Assembly (NCBI GenBank): GCA_009692615.1
Contig: SHYW01000005.1
Coordinates: 1-64,000, forward strand
DNA from: Deltaproteobacteria bacterium
GTDB taxonomy: Bacteria > Desulfobacterota > Binatia > UBA9968
Reading direction: 5' to 3'
Length of the DNA: 64,000 nt
The translations under genes were made by a program, and so were the position numbers. Shown one piece after another: positions 43,317 through 51,908 of the stretch. Each line of letters opens with the position of its first letter. Position 1 is the stretch's first letter. Under the pieces are notes generated by a model, which ran no database searches, was not told the DNA's origin, and saw only the letters and a program-made list of their open reading frames with translations.

Positions 43317-44392
43317 ACCGCGGCGAGGCAATTATTCAGTGGGCGCGCCCACGCTTGTTCAGTAGCTGGCCTTCGGCGCTGACAACCCTGGCGATTATAC
43401 TTCTCGCCGTCAAACTACTACCACCACTGATCGATTGGGCGTTGCTGCGCGCTCACTGGTCAGCCGACGCCAGTGCCGCTTGTCGCGCAGCCGACGCCGG
43501 CGCCTGCTGGTCGCTGGTGGCGGCTAAGTATCGCTTTATTTTATTCGGCACATTTCCCGCCGACCAGCATTGGCGACCGGCCCTGGTGATTGCGATCTGG
43601 CTAATGCTCTACGGTATTAGTGGCTTTCAACTACAGCGCGGTAAGAAACTCTGCGCCCTTTGGCTGGTTGGGCTAAGCGTCATCGGAGTTCTGATGTGGG
43701 GCGGAGTCTTAGGTCTCAGCTATGTGGAAAACCAGCGCTGGGGTGGGCTAACGCTCACTTTGCTGCTGAGCACCTTCGGCATCGCCCTGGCCTTTCCACT
43801 GTCGATTCTTCTGGCCCTGGGGCGGCGCTCAAAAATGCCGATCATCCGCTGGAGTTCCATCGGCTATATCGAATTGGTGCGCGGCGTGCCGCTGATCTCG
43901 GTGTTATTCATGGCCTCGGCGCTGCTGCCGCTGTTTTTGCCCCAAGGGGTGTCCGTCGACAAACTACTTCGCGCTCAGCTGGCGATGATTCTATTTGCCG
44001 CGGCCTATTTGGCTGAAGTCATCCGTGGCGGCCTGCAAGCGATTCCAGTGCAGCAGGAAGAAGCGGCCCTCGCCTTGGGCCTGAGCTACTGGCAGCGTGT
44101 CCGCTACGTCATCCTGCCCCAGGCCCTGCGGGTCGCCATTCCGCCGCTGGTCAACACCTTCATCGGTTTCTTCAAGGACACGTCCCTGGTCGTGATCATC
44201 GGCCTATTCGATTTCTTGACGACGATCAAAATCTCACTCACCGAGCCGGCCTGGAGCGGCTTCGGCATCGAGGCCTATCTGTTCGTCGCCCTGGGCTACT
44301 TCGCTTTTTGTTACCCAATGTCGCAATACAGCCAAAGGCTCGAACGGCAAATCACCCATTGCAGGAGTCTGGGCGCGCTGCGAGAAAATTAG
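43313..44392 (+). CDS. aapM: Amino-acid ABC transporter permease (AapM-like)
   Basis: A 359-residue inner-membrane permease, partner of AapQ. It has an N-terminal membrane extension as usual for AapM, the ISGFQLQRGKK cytoplasmic loop, and the ABC core with WSSIGYIELVRGVPLISVLF and EAALALGLSYWQRVRYVILPQALRVA (as EAALALGLSYWQRV and VILPQALRVA). It starts inside the end of aapQ. A different gene follows where the ATPase would be expected. Confidence 0.92.
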   Translation: MNRGEAIIQWARPRLFSSWPSALTTLAIILLAVKLLPPLIDWALLRAHWSADASAACRAADAGACWSLVAAKYRFILFGTFPADQHWRPALVIAIWLMLYGISGFQLQRGKKLCALWLVGLSVIGVLMWGGVLGLSYVENQRWGGLTLTLLLSTFGIALAFPLSILLALGRRSKMPIIRWSSIGYIELVRGVPLISVLFMASALLPLFLPQGVSVDKLLRAQLAMILFAAAYLAEVIRGGLQAIPVQQEEAALALGLSYWQRVRYVILPQALRVAIPPLVNTFIGFFKDTSLVVIIGLFDFLTTIKISLTEPAWSGFGIEAYLFVALGYFAFCYPMSQYSQRLERQITHCRSLGALREN

Positions 44393-44447
44393 CCGGCAGT
44401 TTTGCCGAGCCCACCGCCATGGTAAAATAACTTCTCTCGGAACCGCT

Positions 44448-45200
44448 ATGACCATCCGCAAATTATTAGTCTGCCAACATGTGCCCCATGAAGTTTTGGG
44501 CACCCTCAATCCGATGCTCAAGCGCGCTGGCTTTCGCATCCGCTATGTTAATTTTGGCCGCCATCCCGACGCCCAACCGAGTCTGGACGGCTACGACGGC
44601 CTGGTGGTTCTTGGCGGTCCCATGTCAGCCTATGACGATCTCCGGCTACCCCATCTAGCACTGGAGATGAAGCTCATTGACAACGCCATGCAGCGCAATC
44701 TGCCAGTCTTGGGCATCTGCCTGGGCGCTCCGCTGCTCGCCCGCACCCTGGGCGCTCGGGTCTACGCCAACCACATCAAGGAGATTGGCTGGTACGATGT
44801 CGCGCTCTCCGACCATGCCGCGGCCGATCCGTTGTTGGGTGAGTTCGACGACAGCGAAACGCTCTTTCAATGGCATGGGGATACCTTTGACATCCCAAGC
44901 GGTGCGATCCATCTAGCGACCTCGCACCAGTGCGCTAACCAGGCGTTTCGCTACGGCGATAATGTTTATGGCTTTCAATTCCATCTCGAAGTCGACGAAG
45001 CGATGATCCTGCGCTGGCTCAAGGTGCCGGAGAACCGCCGCGAGATCGCCAGCCTCCATGATGGCATCGATCCGGATCAAATCCACCGCGACACTGCCGG
45101 CCATATTGGCAGGCTCCATGAGTTGAGCGACCGGGTGTTCGGACAGTTTATTGAACTCTTCGGATTGGACAAAAGCCGGCCGCGGCTGGTGGCACGTTAG
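44448..45200 (+). CDS. Class I glutamine amidotransferase (GMP synthase-like)
   Basis: A 250-residue stand-alone class I amidotransferase domain. The nucleophile elbow LGICLGAPLLARTLGA holds the catalytic Cys; family members usually have GAQ where this has GAP. VLGGPMSAYDD precedes it and VYGFQFHLEVDEAM holds the His and Glu. It hydrolyses glutamine or a gamma-glutamyl compound, in the way of PuuD or YfeJ-like proteins; it is not a full GMP synthetase. It follows the transporter on the same strand, so it may process the imported amino acid (inference). Confidence 0.88.
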   Translation: MTIRKLLVCQHVPHEVLGTLNPMLKRAGFRIRYVNFGRHPDAQPSLDGYDGLVVLGGPMSAYDDLRLPHLALEMKLIDNAMQRNLPVLGICLGAPLLARTLGARVYANHIKEIGWYDVALSDHAAADPLLGEFDDSETLFQWHGDTFDIPSGAIHLATSHQCANQAFRYGDNVYGFQFHLEVDEAMILRWLKVPENRREIASLHDGIDPDQIHRDTAGHIGRLHELSDRVFGQFIELFGLDKSRPRLVAR

Positions 45201-45446
45201 AGCAAGTTTGAATTCAAAATGGAACTGGAGTGGACGGCTCGAGAAACTTGTATAACAGGATTGAACGGCCGCGTGATCGCAGCGAGCCGTAAATCGATAG
45301 CGATTACGGAGCGACAGGAACCAAACAGACTCACTCTTCATGGTTCCGGGCGGTGTCTTTTAACTGCCACCAGGTGTTTTCTTTTCTGCCCCAACGCCCT
45401 GGCCGTGAATAGCCAGGCCAACAACGATGAACTGCGGGTTGGCTCC

Positions 45447-45590
45447 ATGCGCGAGGACTTGCCACTGGAAATTTTGCCACCGCTGGCGCGGCGCCGAAAA
45501 GACAAGGACTACTTGCTGATCAACCGGCCCGAAATGATGGATTTCAAACCGATCCAGACGCTTCTCGATCAGTTCAAGAAATCCAAATGA
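45447..45590 (+). CDS. Hypothetical small protein, possibly a fragment
   Basis: A 47-residue open frame, MREDLPLEILPPLARRRKD then YLLINRPEMMDF, open upstream to 45219 without a good start. The composition is protein-like and proline/arginine-rich, and it may be the C-terminus of a longer lost gene. No family recognised. Confidence 0.3.
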   Translation: MREDLPLEILPPLARRRKDKDYLLINRPEMMDFKPIQTLLDQFKKSK

Positions 45591-45608
45591 GCCAGGGGTT
45601 GCCGCCGC

Positions 45609-45773
45609 CTAATGGCTCAGTCGCGACGGCTTGGCTGATGGGTCGTTGCCGATGCGGAAGTTATTGAGCGGTCTACGAGTGCGATTGGTTTTCGCCAGCA
45701 GGCGAAAAACCACCAGTGCCACCAACGGTACCGACATCGCTACCAAGGTTAACGGGATCAAATCATTGAGCAT
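45609..45773 (-). CDS. Small single-pass membrane protein
   Basis: A 54-residue protein with one strong hydrophobic helix near its N-terminus (LIPLTLVAMSVPLVALVVF) and a basic tail (LLAKTNRTRRP). GGGGAG lies 5 nt before the ATG at 45773. Function unknown. Confidence 0.45.
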   Translation of the reverse strand: MLNDLIPLTLVAMSVPLVALVVFRLLAKTNRTRRPLNNFRIGNDPSAKPSRLSH

Positions 45774-45949
45774 GGCACTCCCCTCTCGGAGAGCGCATAC
45801 GAGCAAGCCAAAGGCCAAATTGGGCTGTAGACAATTCAAGTAGTTAAGGTGTGGGGAGCGCGACTGCAACAGTGTCAAAGCTGGCTCCCTGTGACAAGCA
45901 TGACAATCACAGGACGAGGCGCCGCCTAAGCCTCCCAGACAGCCAACGA

Positions 45950-46195
45950 TCAATCGTCACGCACCGTCAAGCGCCGTCCCTTCTTTTGCGACTGATGGCG
46001 CTTGTCGTCGAGCATGCGCATCTTGGCGCGGTGCGAGCGTTTGCGTTTTTGCCGGCGGATTTTCTCGATGCGCTGGGCCTCGGCGCTGGCGGCGCCGCGT
46101 TGCTGGCTGTCGATCTTGTCGAGGAGCAGCCGGCGCGCCAAAAATCGATTGAGCGCCTGGGAGCGCTCCTGCTGGCACTTGACCCGAATGTAGAT
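45950..46195 (-). pseudogene. Peptide chain release factor-like protein, 3' part only
   Basis: The last 81 codons of a small class I release-factor-like protein: IRVKCQQERSQALNRFLARR is followed by IEKIRRQKRKRSHRAK and the basic tail MRMLDDKRHQSQKK. The domain carrying the GGQ motif, which should precede IYIRVKC, is missing because the insert border falls here. Relatives rescue stalled ribosomes. Not functional as it stands. Confidence 0.7.
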
Positions 46196-46411
46196 CACGA
46201 ACTAATCGCCAAACTGCAAGACCCGAGCTATGACGCTCGCGTCGAGCGCGCCGTCGTCCTCACCATCGAAGCCTTCGACTGGAACTGTCCGCAGCATATC
46301 ACGCCACGCTTTTCCCAGACCGAAGTCGAAGCGATGATCGCGCCGTTGGTAGACGAGAATCGCGCCCTGAAGGCTCAACTCGCTCAACTGGCGCCAGGCA
46401 ATGACCGCTAG
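46196..46411 (+). pseudogene. Pyridoxamine 5'-phosphate oxidase-like protein, 3' part (split gene)
   Basis: The C-terminal 71 residues of the gene that starts at 40617: HELIAKLQDPSYDARVERAV followed by IEAFDWNCPQHITPRFSQTE, whose DWNCPQHITPR block is a hallmark of this PNPOx-like family's C-terminus. No start codon or ribosome site belongs to it; the open frame upstream is antisense to the release-factor-like fragment. It shares the phase and GATC of the break at 41013-41016. Confidence 0.85.
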
Positions 46412-46702
46412 GGTGAAAGGAATTTGCCGGCGCCGGCAGATGGCAGGAGAATTTGCCGCCAAAAGCCACCCAGTCGAAGTCGGTGATTTAATATGCTAGG
46501 TTGTCCTTACCTTCCAACAGTTAGTGGCAATTCGTCTTGGCAGTACCGTAAGGAACTGTCGCCCCATGGGTCAGGCGTTTACAGACAACAGAGTGGCTCG
46601 CGCGTAGGTGCTGGGTCCGATTGTTGAACCACAACAGGACCGGTATCTGCGGCGACGTTGCAGCAATAAGAACGTCTGAACATAGTTTTAGGAGCGACCC
46701 TC
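46412..46702. other. Leader region upstream of the DEAD-box helicase
   Basis: A 290-nt gap with no gene. It may hold the helicase promoter and a long 5' leader, as is common for cold-induced helicases, but I see no clear promoter or structure. GGAG is 8 nt before the helicase start. Confidence 0.35.
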
Positions 46703-48409
46703 ATGACAGTAGAGTTTTCTGATTTCAATTTGCATCCGACCTTGACGCGCACCCTTACCGAGCTCGGTTACACGACGCCGACGCCGATTCAAGCGGGCAT
46801 GATTCCGCTCATGCTCACCGGCGTCGATGTCATCGGCCAGGCGCAAACCGGCACCGGCAAAACCGCCGCCTTCGCCCTGCCGATTCTGCATAACTATAAG
46901 GCGCAAAAGACGCCGCAAGCATTGGTCCTCGCGCCCACCCGTGAGCTGGCGTTGCAAGTCGCCGAAGCGATGCAAGGCTATGGCGGCAACCTCGGCGCAA
47001 AAGTGCAGGCGGTCTACGGCGGTCAAGGTTTCGGTCCGCAGATCATGGCGCTACGCCGCGGCGTCGATATCGTCGTCGGCACGCCCGGCCGTTTACTCGA
47101 CTTGCTCGAGCGCAAGATCTTGGATTTTAGCGCGATCAAAACCGTCGTCCTCGATGAAGCGGACGAGATGCTCAAAATGGGTTTCATCGACGATGTCGAA
47201 TCGATTTTAGCTAAGACTCCAGCGACGCGGCAGACCGCGCTATTTTCCGCCACCGTGCCGGCGCCGATCCGCCGGCTCGCCGACAAGTACATGCGCGACC
47301 CCCAGTCGGTGACGATTCAGCGCAATCAAATCACCGCCATCGCCATCGAACAGCGCTATTATCTAGTTCGCCAGTCCGACAAGATCGCCGCCCTCACACG
47401 CATCCTGGAACATGAAGACGTCAAGCGCGCGTTGATCTTCGCGCGCACACGCATCGGCACCGCGGAATTGGCCAACGCGCTGACGCAGCAGGGCTTCCCC
47501 GCGGAAACTTTGAACGGCGATCTTACCCAGGAAGCGCGCGAGCGGGTGTTGAATCGCTTTCGCAACGATAAGATTCAAATCCTAGTCGCCACCGACGTCG
47601 CCGCCCGCGGTCTCGACATCGACGACATCTCCCATGTGTTTAACTATGACTTGCCTACTGAAGCGGAAGTCTACGTCCATCGCATCGGCCGCACCGGCCG
47701 GGCCAGCAAGACCGGCATCGCCATCTCGCTGATCGCGCCCGTCGAGCAAGCCCATTTGCGCCGCATCGAAACTTTCACCCGGCAAAAATTTGTCCGCGGC
47801 ACGTTGCCGAGCGTCGAAGACATCATGAAACGGCGCAGCGTCGAACTCACCGAGCAGGTCGTTCTCTGGCTCAAGCGCGGCCGGATCAATCGCGAACGGA
47901 CGATTGTCGACGAGCTAGTCGCTCAAGGCCATGATCCATCGGATGTCGCCGCCGCCGCCTTGAAACTCGCCCGTGGCGATGAAAAGCAGCGAACGATTGC
48001 GCCAGTGGCCGAAGTGGAAGAATTCCGCGAAGCGCGAAACGATCGTTACCAGCGCGAACCGCGCCGCGGCAGTTATCGCAACGAGCAACGCGGCCGGCCA
48101 GCGCCGGCGCCGTCGTTCACGCGCGAGTACGCCAAGCGCACGCCGCAAGCGCGCGGCGGCAAAGATTCACGTGACAGTGGCATGGTGAGACTGACGCTCA
48201 ACATCGGCAAAGAACACGGCATCGGCCCGAGCGATTTAGTCGGCACCATCGCCTATCACGCCGATATCCCCGGCAACGCCATCGGCAAGATCCATATCGA
48301 AAACCAAAAGTCTTTCGTCGATGTCCCCGGCGACCTCGTGCCGCTGGTGATGAAGCAAGTCGGCAAATACAAGATCCGCAAGCAAGCGATCACCGTCTCC
48401 CTAGAGTAG
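46703..48409 (+). CDS. DEAD-box ATP-dependent RNA helicase (DeaD/CsdA-like)
   Basis: A 568-residue RNA helicase. Motifs in order: the Q motif (PTPIQ near 27-31), I QTGTGKT, Ia PTRELA, GG, TPGR, II VLDEADEM, III SAT, IV LIFARTR, V VATDVAARGLD and VI HRIGRTGRA. A DbpA-type RNA-binding domain closes the protein (MVRLTLNIGKEHGIGPSDL, IENQKSFVDVP), after a basic, Arg/Gly-rich linker near 440-490. It unwinds RNA duplexes in ribosome assembly and mRNA decay, typically needed at low temperature. It stands alone. Confidence 0.95.
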   Translation: MTVEFSDFNLHPTLTRTLTELGYTTPTPIQAGMIPLMLTGVDVIGQAQTGTGKTAAFALPILHNYKAQKTPQALVLAPTRELALQVAEAMQGYGGNLGAKVQAVYGGQGFGPQIMALRRGVDIVVGTPGRLLDLLERKILDFSAIKTVVLDEADEMLKMGFIDDVESILAKTPATRQTALFSATVPAPIRRLADKYMRDPQSVTIQRNQITAIAIEQRYYLVRQSDKIAALTRILEHEDVKRALIFARTRIGTAELANALTQQGFPAETLNGDLTQEARERVLNRFRNDKIQILVATDVAARGLDIDDISHVFNYDLPTEAEVYVHRIGRTGRASKTGIAISLIAPVEQAHLRRIETFTRQKFVRGTLPSVEDIMKRRSVELTEQVVLWLKRGRINRERTIVDELVAQGHDPSDVAAAALKLARGDEKQRTIAPVAEVEEFREARNDRYQREPRRGSYRNEQRGRPAPAPSFTREYAKRTPQARGGKDSRDSGMVRLTLNIGKEHGIGPSDLVGTIAYHADIPGNAIGKIHIENQKSFVDVPGDLVPLVMKQVGKYKIRKQAITVSLE

Positions 48410-48450
48410 AGGCCGGTCGCGACCGGCCCGGTTCGGAAACGGACTGTTGA

Positions 48451-48480
48451 CCGCAGAGTACGCAAAGGGCGCAAAGTTCG
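48451..48480. repeat. ACCGCAGAG/CGCAAAG repeat unit
   Basis: ACCGCAGAGTACGCAAAGGG, then CGCAAAGTTCG, is one arm of the dispersed unit whose complementary arm (GCGCCCTTTGCGTTCTTTGC) appears at 59508-59527. The opposite arm is not seen here. Confidence 0.5.
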
Positions 48481-48537
48481 GATACGTTTTTACTGCACCG
48501 CTGTAATCAATAATCCAGCCAATGAACCCTGACTGAC

Positions 48538-48566
48538 GTAGGGGGCGCGATTCATCGCGCCCCTAC
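48538..48566. repeat. GTAGGGGGCGCGATT palindromic repeat
   Basis: A full hairpin: GTAGGGG-GCGCGAT-TC-ATCGCGC-CCCTAC. It matches the unit at 15716 with the closing CCCTAC present. Confidence 0.8.
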
Positions 48567-48624
48567 ATTCAATCGTCTGAACGCATGACAAAATGTGGGA
48601 TTACGAAATCCTATGCGATGGGAG

Positions 48625-48867
48625 CCCCCTCGATACGCGGCCGATGACGGCCGCTACTCGGGGTGTCGGTTATGATCTGCGGGTTTACCGAGTGACCTAA
48701 GATGGCTTAAGCGTAACGACTCGCTATGAATCGCTCATCTGGCGCAATTGACTAGCAATCTGCGGCAACCAATCTCAGACCGATCAGTGCCGCCCCGCTA
48801 TCCAACTGACATCTCCAGCTTGGCTACCGATTCCCCGAGTAGCCCGCAAGGGCGTAGCGAGGGGCAT
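48625..48867. repeat. Two CCCCTCG/CGAGGGG palindromes in a gene-free gap
   Basis: CCCCCTCGATACGCGGCCG to CGGCCGCTACTCGGGG at 48625-48664, and TTCCCCGAGTAGCCCGC to GCGTAGCGAGGGGCAT at 48829-48867 are two related hairpins in opposite orientation. The 535-nt gap between the helicase and the next gene holds only repeats as far as I can see. Confidence 0.65.
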
Positions 48868-48945
48868 CCGAATACACGAGACGCTAAACGTTCTAGCGCA
48901 GCAATTCTAAAATCACCTTGATCGAATCCAACCCACGAACAACGA

Positions 48946-50622
48946 CTACTGCACCGCGCCGCTGCGCGCCACTTTACCGGGATAAGCGCCGGTGTGCTGG
49001 CCATGTTCCATTAGCACTTGGCCGTTGACCACGGTCCACTCGATACCCGTCGCCAATTGTTTGCGCCGCTTGGCGCCGCCGGGCAGATCCTGCGCGACGC
49101 CGGGTTCCAATGGGGCGATGGTGTTGGGATCGAATATCATCAAGTCAGCGGCCATACCCGGACGCACGAGCCCGCGGTCGGCGAAGCCGAACAGCGACGC
49201 CGGTATGAACGTGAGTTTACGGATGGCGTCCTCCAACGGCATGATCTGTTTCTCGCGCACCCAGTGCGAAAGTAAATAAGTTGAGTAGCTATAGTCGGTG
49301 CGAAAAACCACATGGGCGCCGCCGTCCGACTGGCCGATGACGGTATACGGACTGGTGAGCAGCGCGGTCATCGCCGCTTGATCGCTGTTGACTTCGCGCC
49401 GTTCAAACTCCGTCTCCAAATTTTCTTCCAGCGCCAAGTCGAGAAACGCATCGAGCACATCTTTGTTTTGCTCGCGGGCGATTTCGGCGACGCTCTTGCC
49501 GGTGAGATGTTCATTCTTCGCCAACGCCGGCTTGAAGAGGAACTGCAAATCCCAACGGCGGGTAAAGTCGCCGGCGAGATCGGGGTTGAGCGGCGTTTCC
49601 ACCGCTTCGAAATGGAGCTTGGCGCGGGTCGCCGGATCGCGGAAAACAACTTTCCGCTGTTCGAGCGGCAGCAGCATGACATTTTTCCAGGTCGCCATGG
49701 CGTCGAAGTGCTGCGCGGTCTTGAGCGTATAACGCAGATCGCCGGGCCGCGGCATGACGAATTGATAGCCACGATGGCCTTGGCGCATTAAATTTTCAGC
49801 GTCGGCCAACTGCTTGCGCCATTTGTCAGGTGCCGTTGCCTGTTGGGTGATGTTGCCGTAGAAAACCGGCCGCCGGCTCGCTTTAGCGAGCCTCGTGCTA
49901 ATCGCGCGATCGCCGCCAAACTGAATCACGCCGCGGCCGATCTCGTCGGCCACGCCCGCCACGGCGAAAATTTCTTCTTCAGACGCGAGATTGGTCGGCG
50001 CCAATCGGCCATGCCAATCGAAGTGGCGCAAATTGCGCTCGAACGAAACGCCGACCGCGCCGGCTTCCAATCCCTCGCGCACGATCGCCTTCATCGCCGT
50101 AACTTCTTCATCCGTCGCGTGGCGCTCCTGCGAAGCTTCTCCCATCACATAACGGCGCACCGCCGAGTGGCCGATCAGCGACGCGACGTTAATGCCGAGC
50201 TTTTTGTCGAGAGCATTTAAGTACTCAGGGATCGTTTCCCAAGTCCAGTCGACGCCCGCTTCAATCGCTTCCAAAGGAATCGCTTCAACATGGGATAGAA
50301 CGTTGGCCAGCATCGCGCGATCTTCCCGATGCGCCGGCGCCATCGCCAGCGAACAGTTACCCATGACGACAGTGGTAATGCCGTGATAGCAAGAATAAGT
50401 GCACAGCGGATCCCATGTGACCTGGGCATCGTAGTGCGTGTGGTTGTCGATGATCCCAGGCGAAACAACCAAGCCCTCAGCGTTGAGCGTCTGGCGCGCC
50501 GCGCCGCTGACCTTGCCGATCTCAACGATCCGCCCGCCGCTCACCGCGACATCGCCATGAAAGCCGGGAAGCCCGGAACCGTCGATCACCTTACCGTTCT
50601 TGATTACTAGATCGTATGCCAT
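48946..50622 (-). CDS. N-acyl-D-amino-acid deacylase family amidohydrolase
   Basis: A 558-residue enzyme, the third of this family in the window. LVIKNGKVIDGSGLPGF opens it; SPGIIDNHTHYDAQ holds the HxH pair, VVMGNCSLAMAP the metal-bridging Cys region, and VIGQSDGGAHVVF the catalytic Asp. It aligns along its length with the protein at 19050 and keeps all active-site residues. The ATG lies 7-8 nt after GGAG. The substrate is unknown; D-amino-acid or dipeptide amides are possible. Confidence 0.92.
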   Translation of the reverse strand: MAYDLVIKNGKVIDGSGLPGFHGDVAVSGGRIVEIGKVSGAARQTLNAEGLVVSPGIIDNHTHYDAQVTWDPLCTYSCYHGITTVVMGNCSLAMAPAHREDRAMLANVLSHVEAIPLEAIEAGVDWTWETIPEYLNALDKKLGINVASLIGHSAVRRYVMGEASQERHATDEEVTAMKAIVREGLEAGAVGVSFERNLRHFDWHGRLAPTNLASEEEIFAVAGVADEIGRGVIQFGGDRAISTRLAKASRRPVFYGNITQQATAPDKWRKQLADAENLMRQGHRGYQFVMPRPGDLRYTLKTAQHFDAMATWKNVMLLPLEQRKVVFRDPATRAKLHFEAVETPLNPDLAGDFTRRWDLQFLFKPALAKNEHLTGKSVAEIAREQNKDVLDAFLDLALEENLETEFERREVNSDQAAMTALLTSPYTVIGQSDGGAHVVFRTDYSYSTYLLSHWVREKQIMPLEDAIRKLTFIPASLFGFADRGLVRPGMAADLMIFDPNTIAPLEPGVAQDLPGGAKRRKQLATGIEWTVVNGQVLMEHGQHTGAYPGKVARSGAVQ

Positions 50623-50742
50623 TGTTTTCTCCTATGCGGCGAAAAATGTTACGTTGCGGTTTGCAAATTTGGATCAGCGTCTGTCGGCGAAGGTATTCGA
50701 AGAGCCGCGTTCTGTCAATGAGAAGCGACAGCGAGGCCTTGG

Positions 50743-51123
50743 CTACTCTTTGGGTTTCAATTTTTTAAGTTCGGCGAACGGATTGTAGATCGCCGGACGC
50801 TCTTCATCGTCATACACCGCGCTCTCGCCGCTTGCCTGTCGATCCAAGGACCGTGAGTGCTCGCTGTCGTGGCAGTACATGCAGAGCAGCTCCCAGTTGC
50901 TGCCGTCGGACGGATTATTATTGTGGTTGCGGTCTTTATGGTGCACCGTCAGCTCGTGCAGTTTCTTGCTGGGAAATTCCCGTCCGCACCAGGCGCATAT
51001 CCACGGCCATATCTTGAGCGCTCGATCGCGATAAACATTCCCCCGCCGCGCTCGCATCTGCCGCGCCTCGGCAAGTATGTGCTCCAGCTCGCCGTCATTC
51101 GATCGGGTCGTCTTCGATGACAT
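50743..51123 (-). CDS. HNH endonuclease (YajD-like)
   Basis: A 126-residue nuclease. CAWCGREFP and LLCMYCHDSEHS are two zinc-binding CxxC pairs, and LTVHHKDRNHNNN with NWELLC is the HNH active site. E. coli YajD has the same arrangement. The C-terminal tail (RPAIYNPFAELKKLK) is also as in YajD. Its role is unknown in any species to my knowledge. No restriction or phage genes are nearby. Confidence 0.88.
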   Translation of the reverse strand: MSSKTTRSNDGELEHILAEARQMRARRGNVYRDRALKIWPWICAWCGREFPSKKLHELTVHHKDRNHNNNPSDGSNWELLCMYCHDSEHSRSLDRQASGESAVYDDEERPAIYNPFAELKKLKPKE

Positions 51124-51273
51124 TGGTCAAAGTTTATTACTGCTCACGACTTACAGCAAGACTGTCCGAACACACCTTATCCGTCCCTGGGCTCTCGGGA
51201 CGATCTCACTTCGTGATTGCCCCCGTACTTTTCTAAGATTGCCCTCACAAGATATATCTAGTACGATGAGGCG

Positions 51274-51612
51274 GTGGATTGGCGCATCAATTACTTTCGC
51301 GAGGATAGCGAGAGATCGCCCGTCGAGTCTTTTATCGATGCACTTTCCGCAGACGAAAAGGCAGACACCATGGTTGTGATCGACATGCTGCGATCGCACG
51401 GAGTCTCGTTGGGCCGACCCTGAGTTGCACCGTTGGGGAAAGGGCTTTGGGAGCTGCGCGTAAGGACTCGCCGTCAACTCCGTATTCTTTATTTTCTCAG
51501 TACGGAGAGAACTTTTGTTTTGCTCCACGCATTTGTAAAGAAGACCCGGGAAGTCCCCGATTCAGAAACTCGCATCGCCGTGCGTCGCATGAGGCAGTTT
51601 GTTGGGAGGTAA
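51274..51612 (+). pseudogene. RelE/HigB-type toxin with in-frame TGA
   Basis: A 112-codon frame from GTG at 51274: VDWRINYFREDSERSPVESF then IDMLRSHGVSLGRP, TGA at 51421-51423, then VAPLGKGLWELRVRTRRQLR and ILYFLSTERTFVLLHAFVKK. This is the phage-Gp49/HigB family of mRNA interferases and the LWELR, RILYF and LLHAFVKKT blocks are intact. TGA replaces a residue between LGRP and VAPLG, where relatives have His or Leu, not Cys, so it is a nonsense change or an error. A TAG just upstream of the GTG sets the left limit. The antitoxin gene starts 5 nt after the end. Confidence 0.75.
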
Positions 51613-51617
51613 TCAAC

Positions 51618-51908
51618 ATGAACGATTTTCAAAAGCAGTTGAACCGGTTGAGCACTAGTCGAACCTTCGCGGCCGCATTCGATAAGAAACGTGGGGACGC
51701 CGAGGTGGCTTTCCAAATTCGGCGTTTGCGAGAGAGCAAGGGTTGGAGTCAAAAAGATTTAGCGAAAAAGGTCGGCTGTAGCCAGCAGGCAATCTCCGCG
51801 GTCGAGCAGTCGGGCTATAAGAGTCATTCGCTGCCGCTGTTACGCCGCATCGCGCAAGTCCTCGACGCCCAAGTCGTGGTCGCGCTGGTGCCGAGGAAAG
51901 CGGCTTGA
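51618..51908 (+). CDS. HigA-type antitoxin, helix-turn-helix
   Basis: A 96-residue XRE-family DNA-binding protein: EVAFQIRRLRESKGWSQKDL, then AKKVGCSQQAISAVEQSGYK, the recognition helix being CSQQAISAVEQ. GGAGG is 8 nt before the ATG. The N-terminal arm (TFAAAFDKKRGDAE) is the toxin-binding part in HigA-like proteins. It follows the disrupted toxin, as in the higBA order, and the antitoxin itself is intact. Confidence 0.85.
   Translation: MNDFQKQLNRLSTSRTFAAAFDKKRGDAEVAFQIRRLRESKGWSQKDLAKKVGCSQQAISAVEQSGYKSHSLPLLRRIAQVLDAQVVVALVPRKAA

Larger units (their letters stand above)
41016..46195. other. 5,180-bp insert splitting the PNPOx-like gene
   Basis: The segment between the two halves of the oxidase-like gene. 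The tetranucleotide GATC is at both ends (41013-41016 and 46193-46196). Its content is a three-gene amino-acid ABC transporter, a glutamine amidotransferase and small or broken genes. No transposase, integrase, terminal inverted repeat or tRNA was seen. Its leftward edge cuts a gene that starts at 41066 and its rightward edge cuts a release-factor-like gene, both on the minus strand. This suggests a fragment or circle inserted by microhomology, not a classical mobile element (inference). Confidence 0.6.

Noticed and set aside
41016-46195. Insert as a classical transposon or IS element
   Set aside because: No transposase or integrase frame, no terminal inverted repeats and only a 4-bp shared sequence were found.
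45851-46411. Single 186-residue protein spanning the insert border
   Set aside because: Its first two-thirds is antisense to the release-factor-like fragment and only the last part is the oxidase C-terminus.
48538-48867. CRISPR array in the gap after the helicase
   Set aside because: The hairpins differ in sequence and spacing, and no cas gene is nearby.
51421-51423. TGA in the RelE/HigB toxin as selenocysteine
   Set aside because: The position is not a cysteine in relatives and the protein is not a redox enzyme, so a nonsense change or error is simpler.
51447-51617. N-terminal extension of the HigA-type antitoxin
   Set aside because: It overlaps the end of the toxin gene in another phase; the ATG at 51618 has a good ribosome site.
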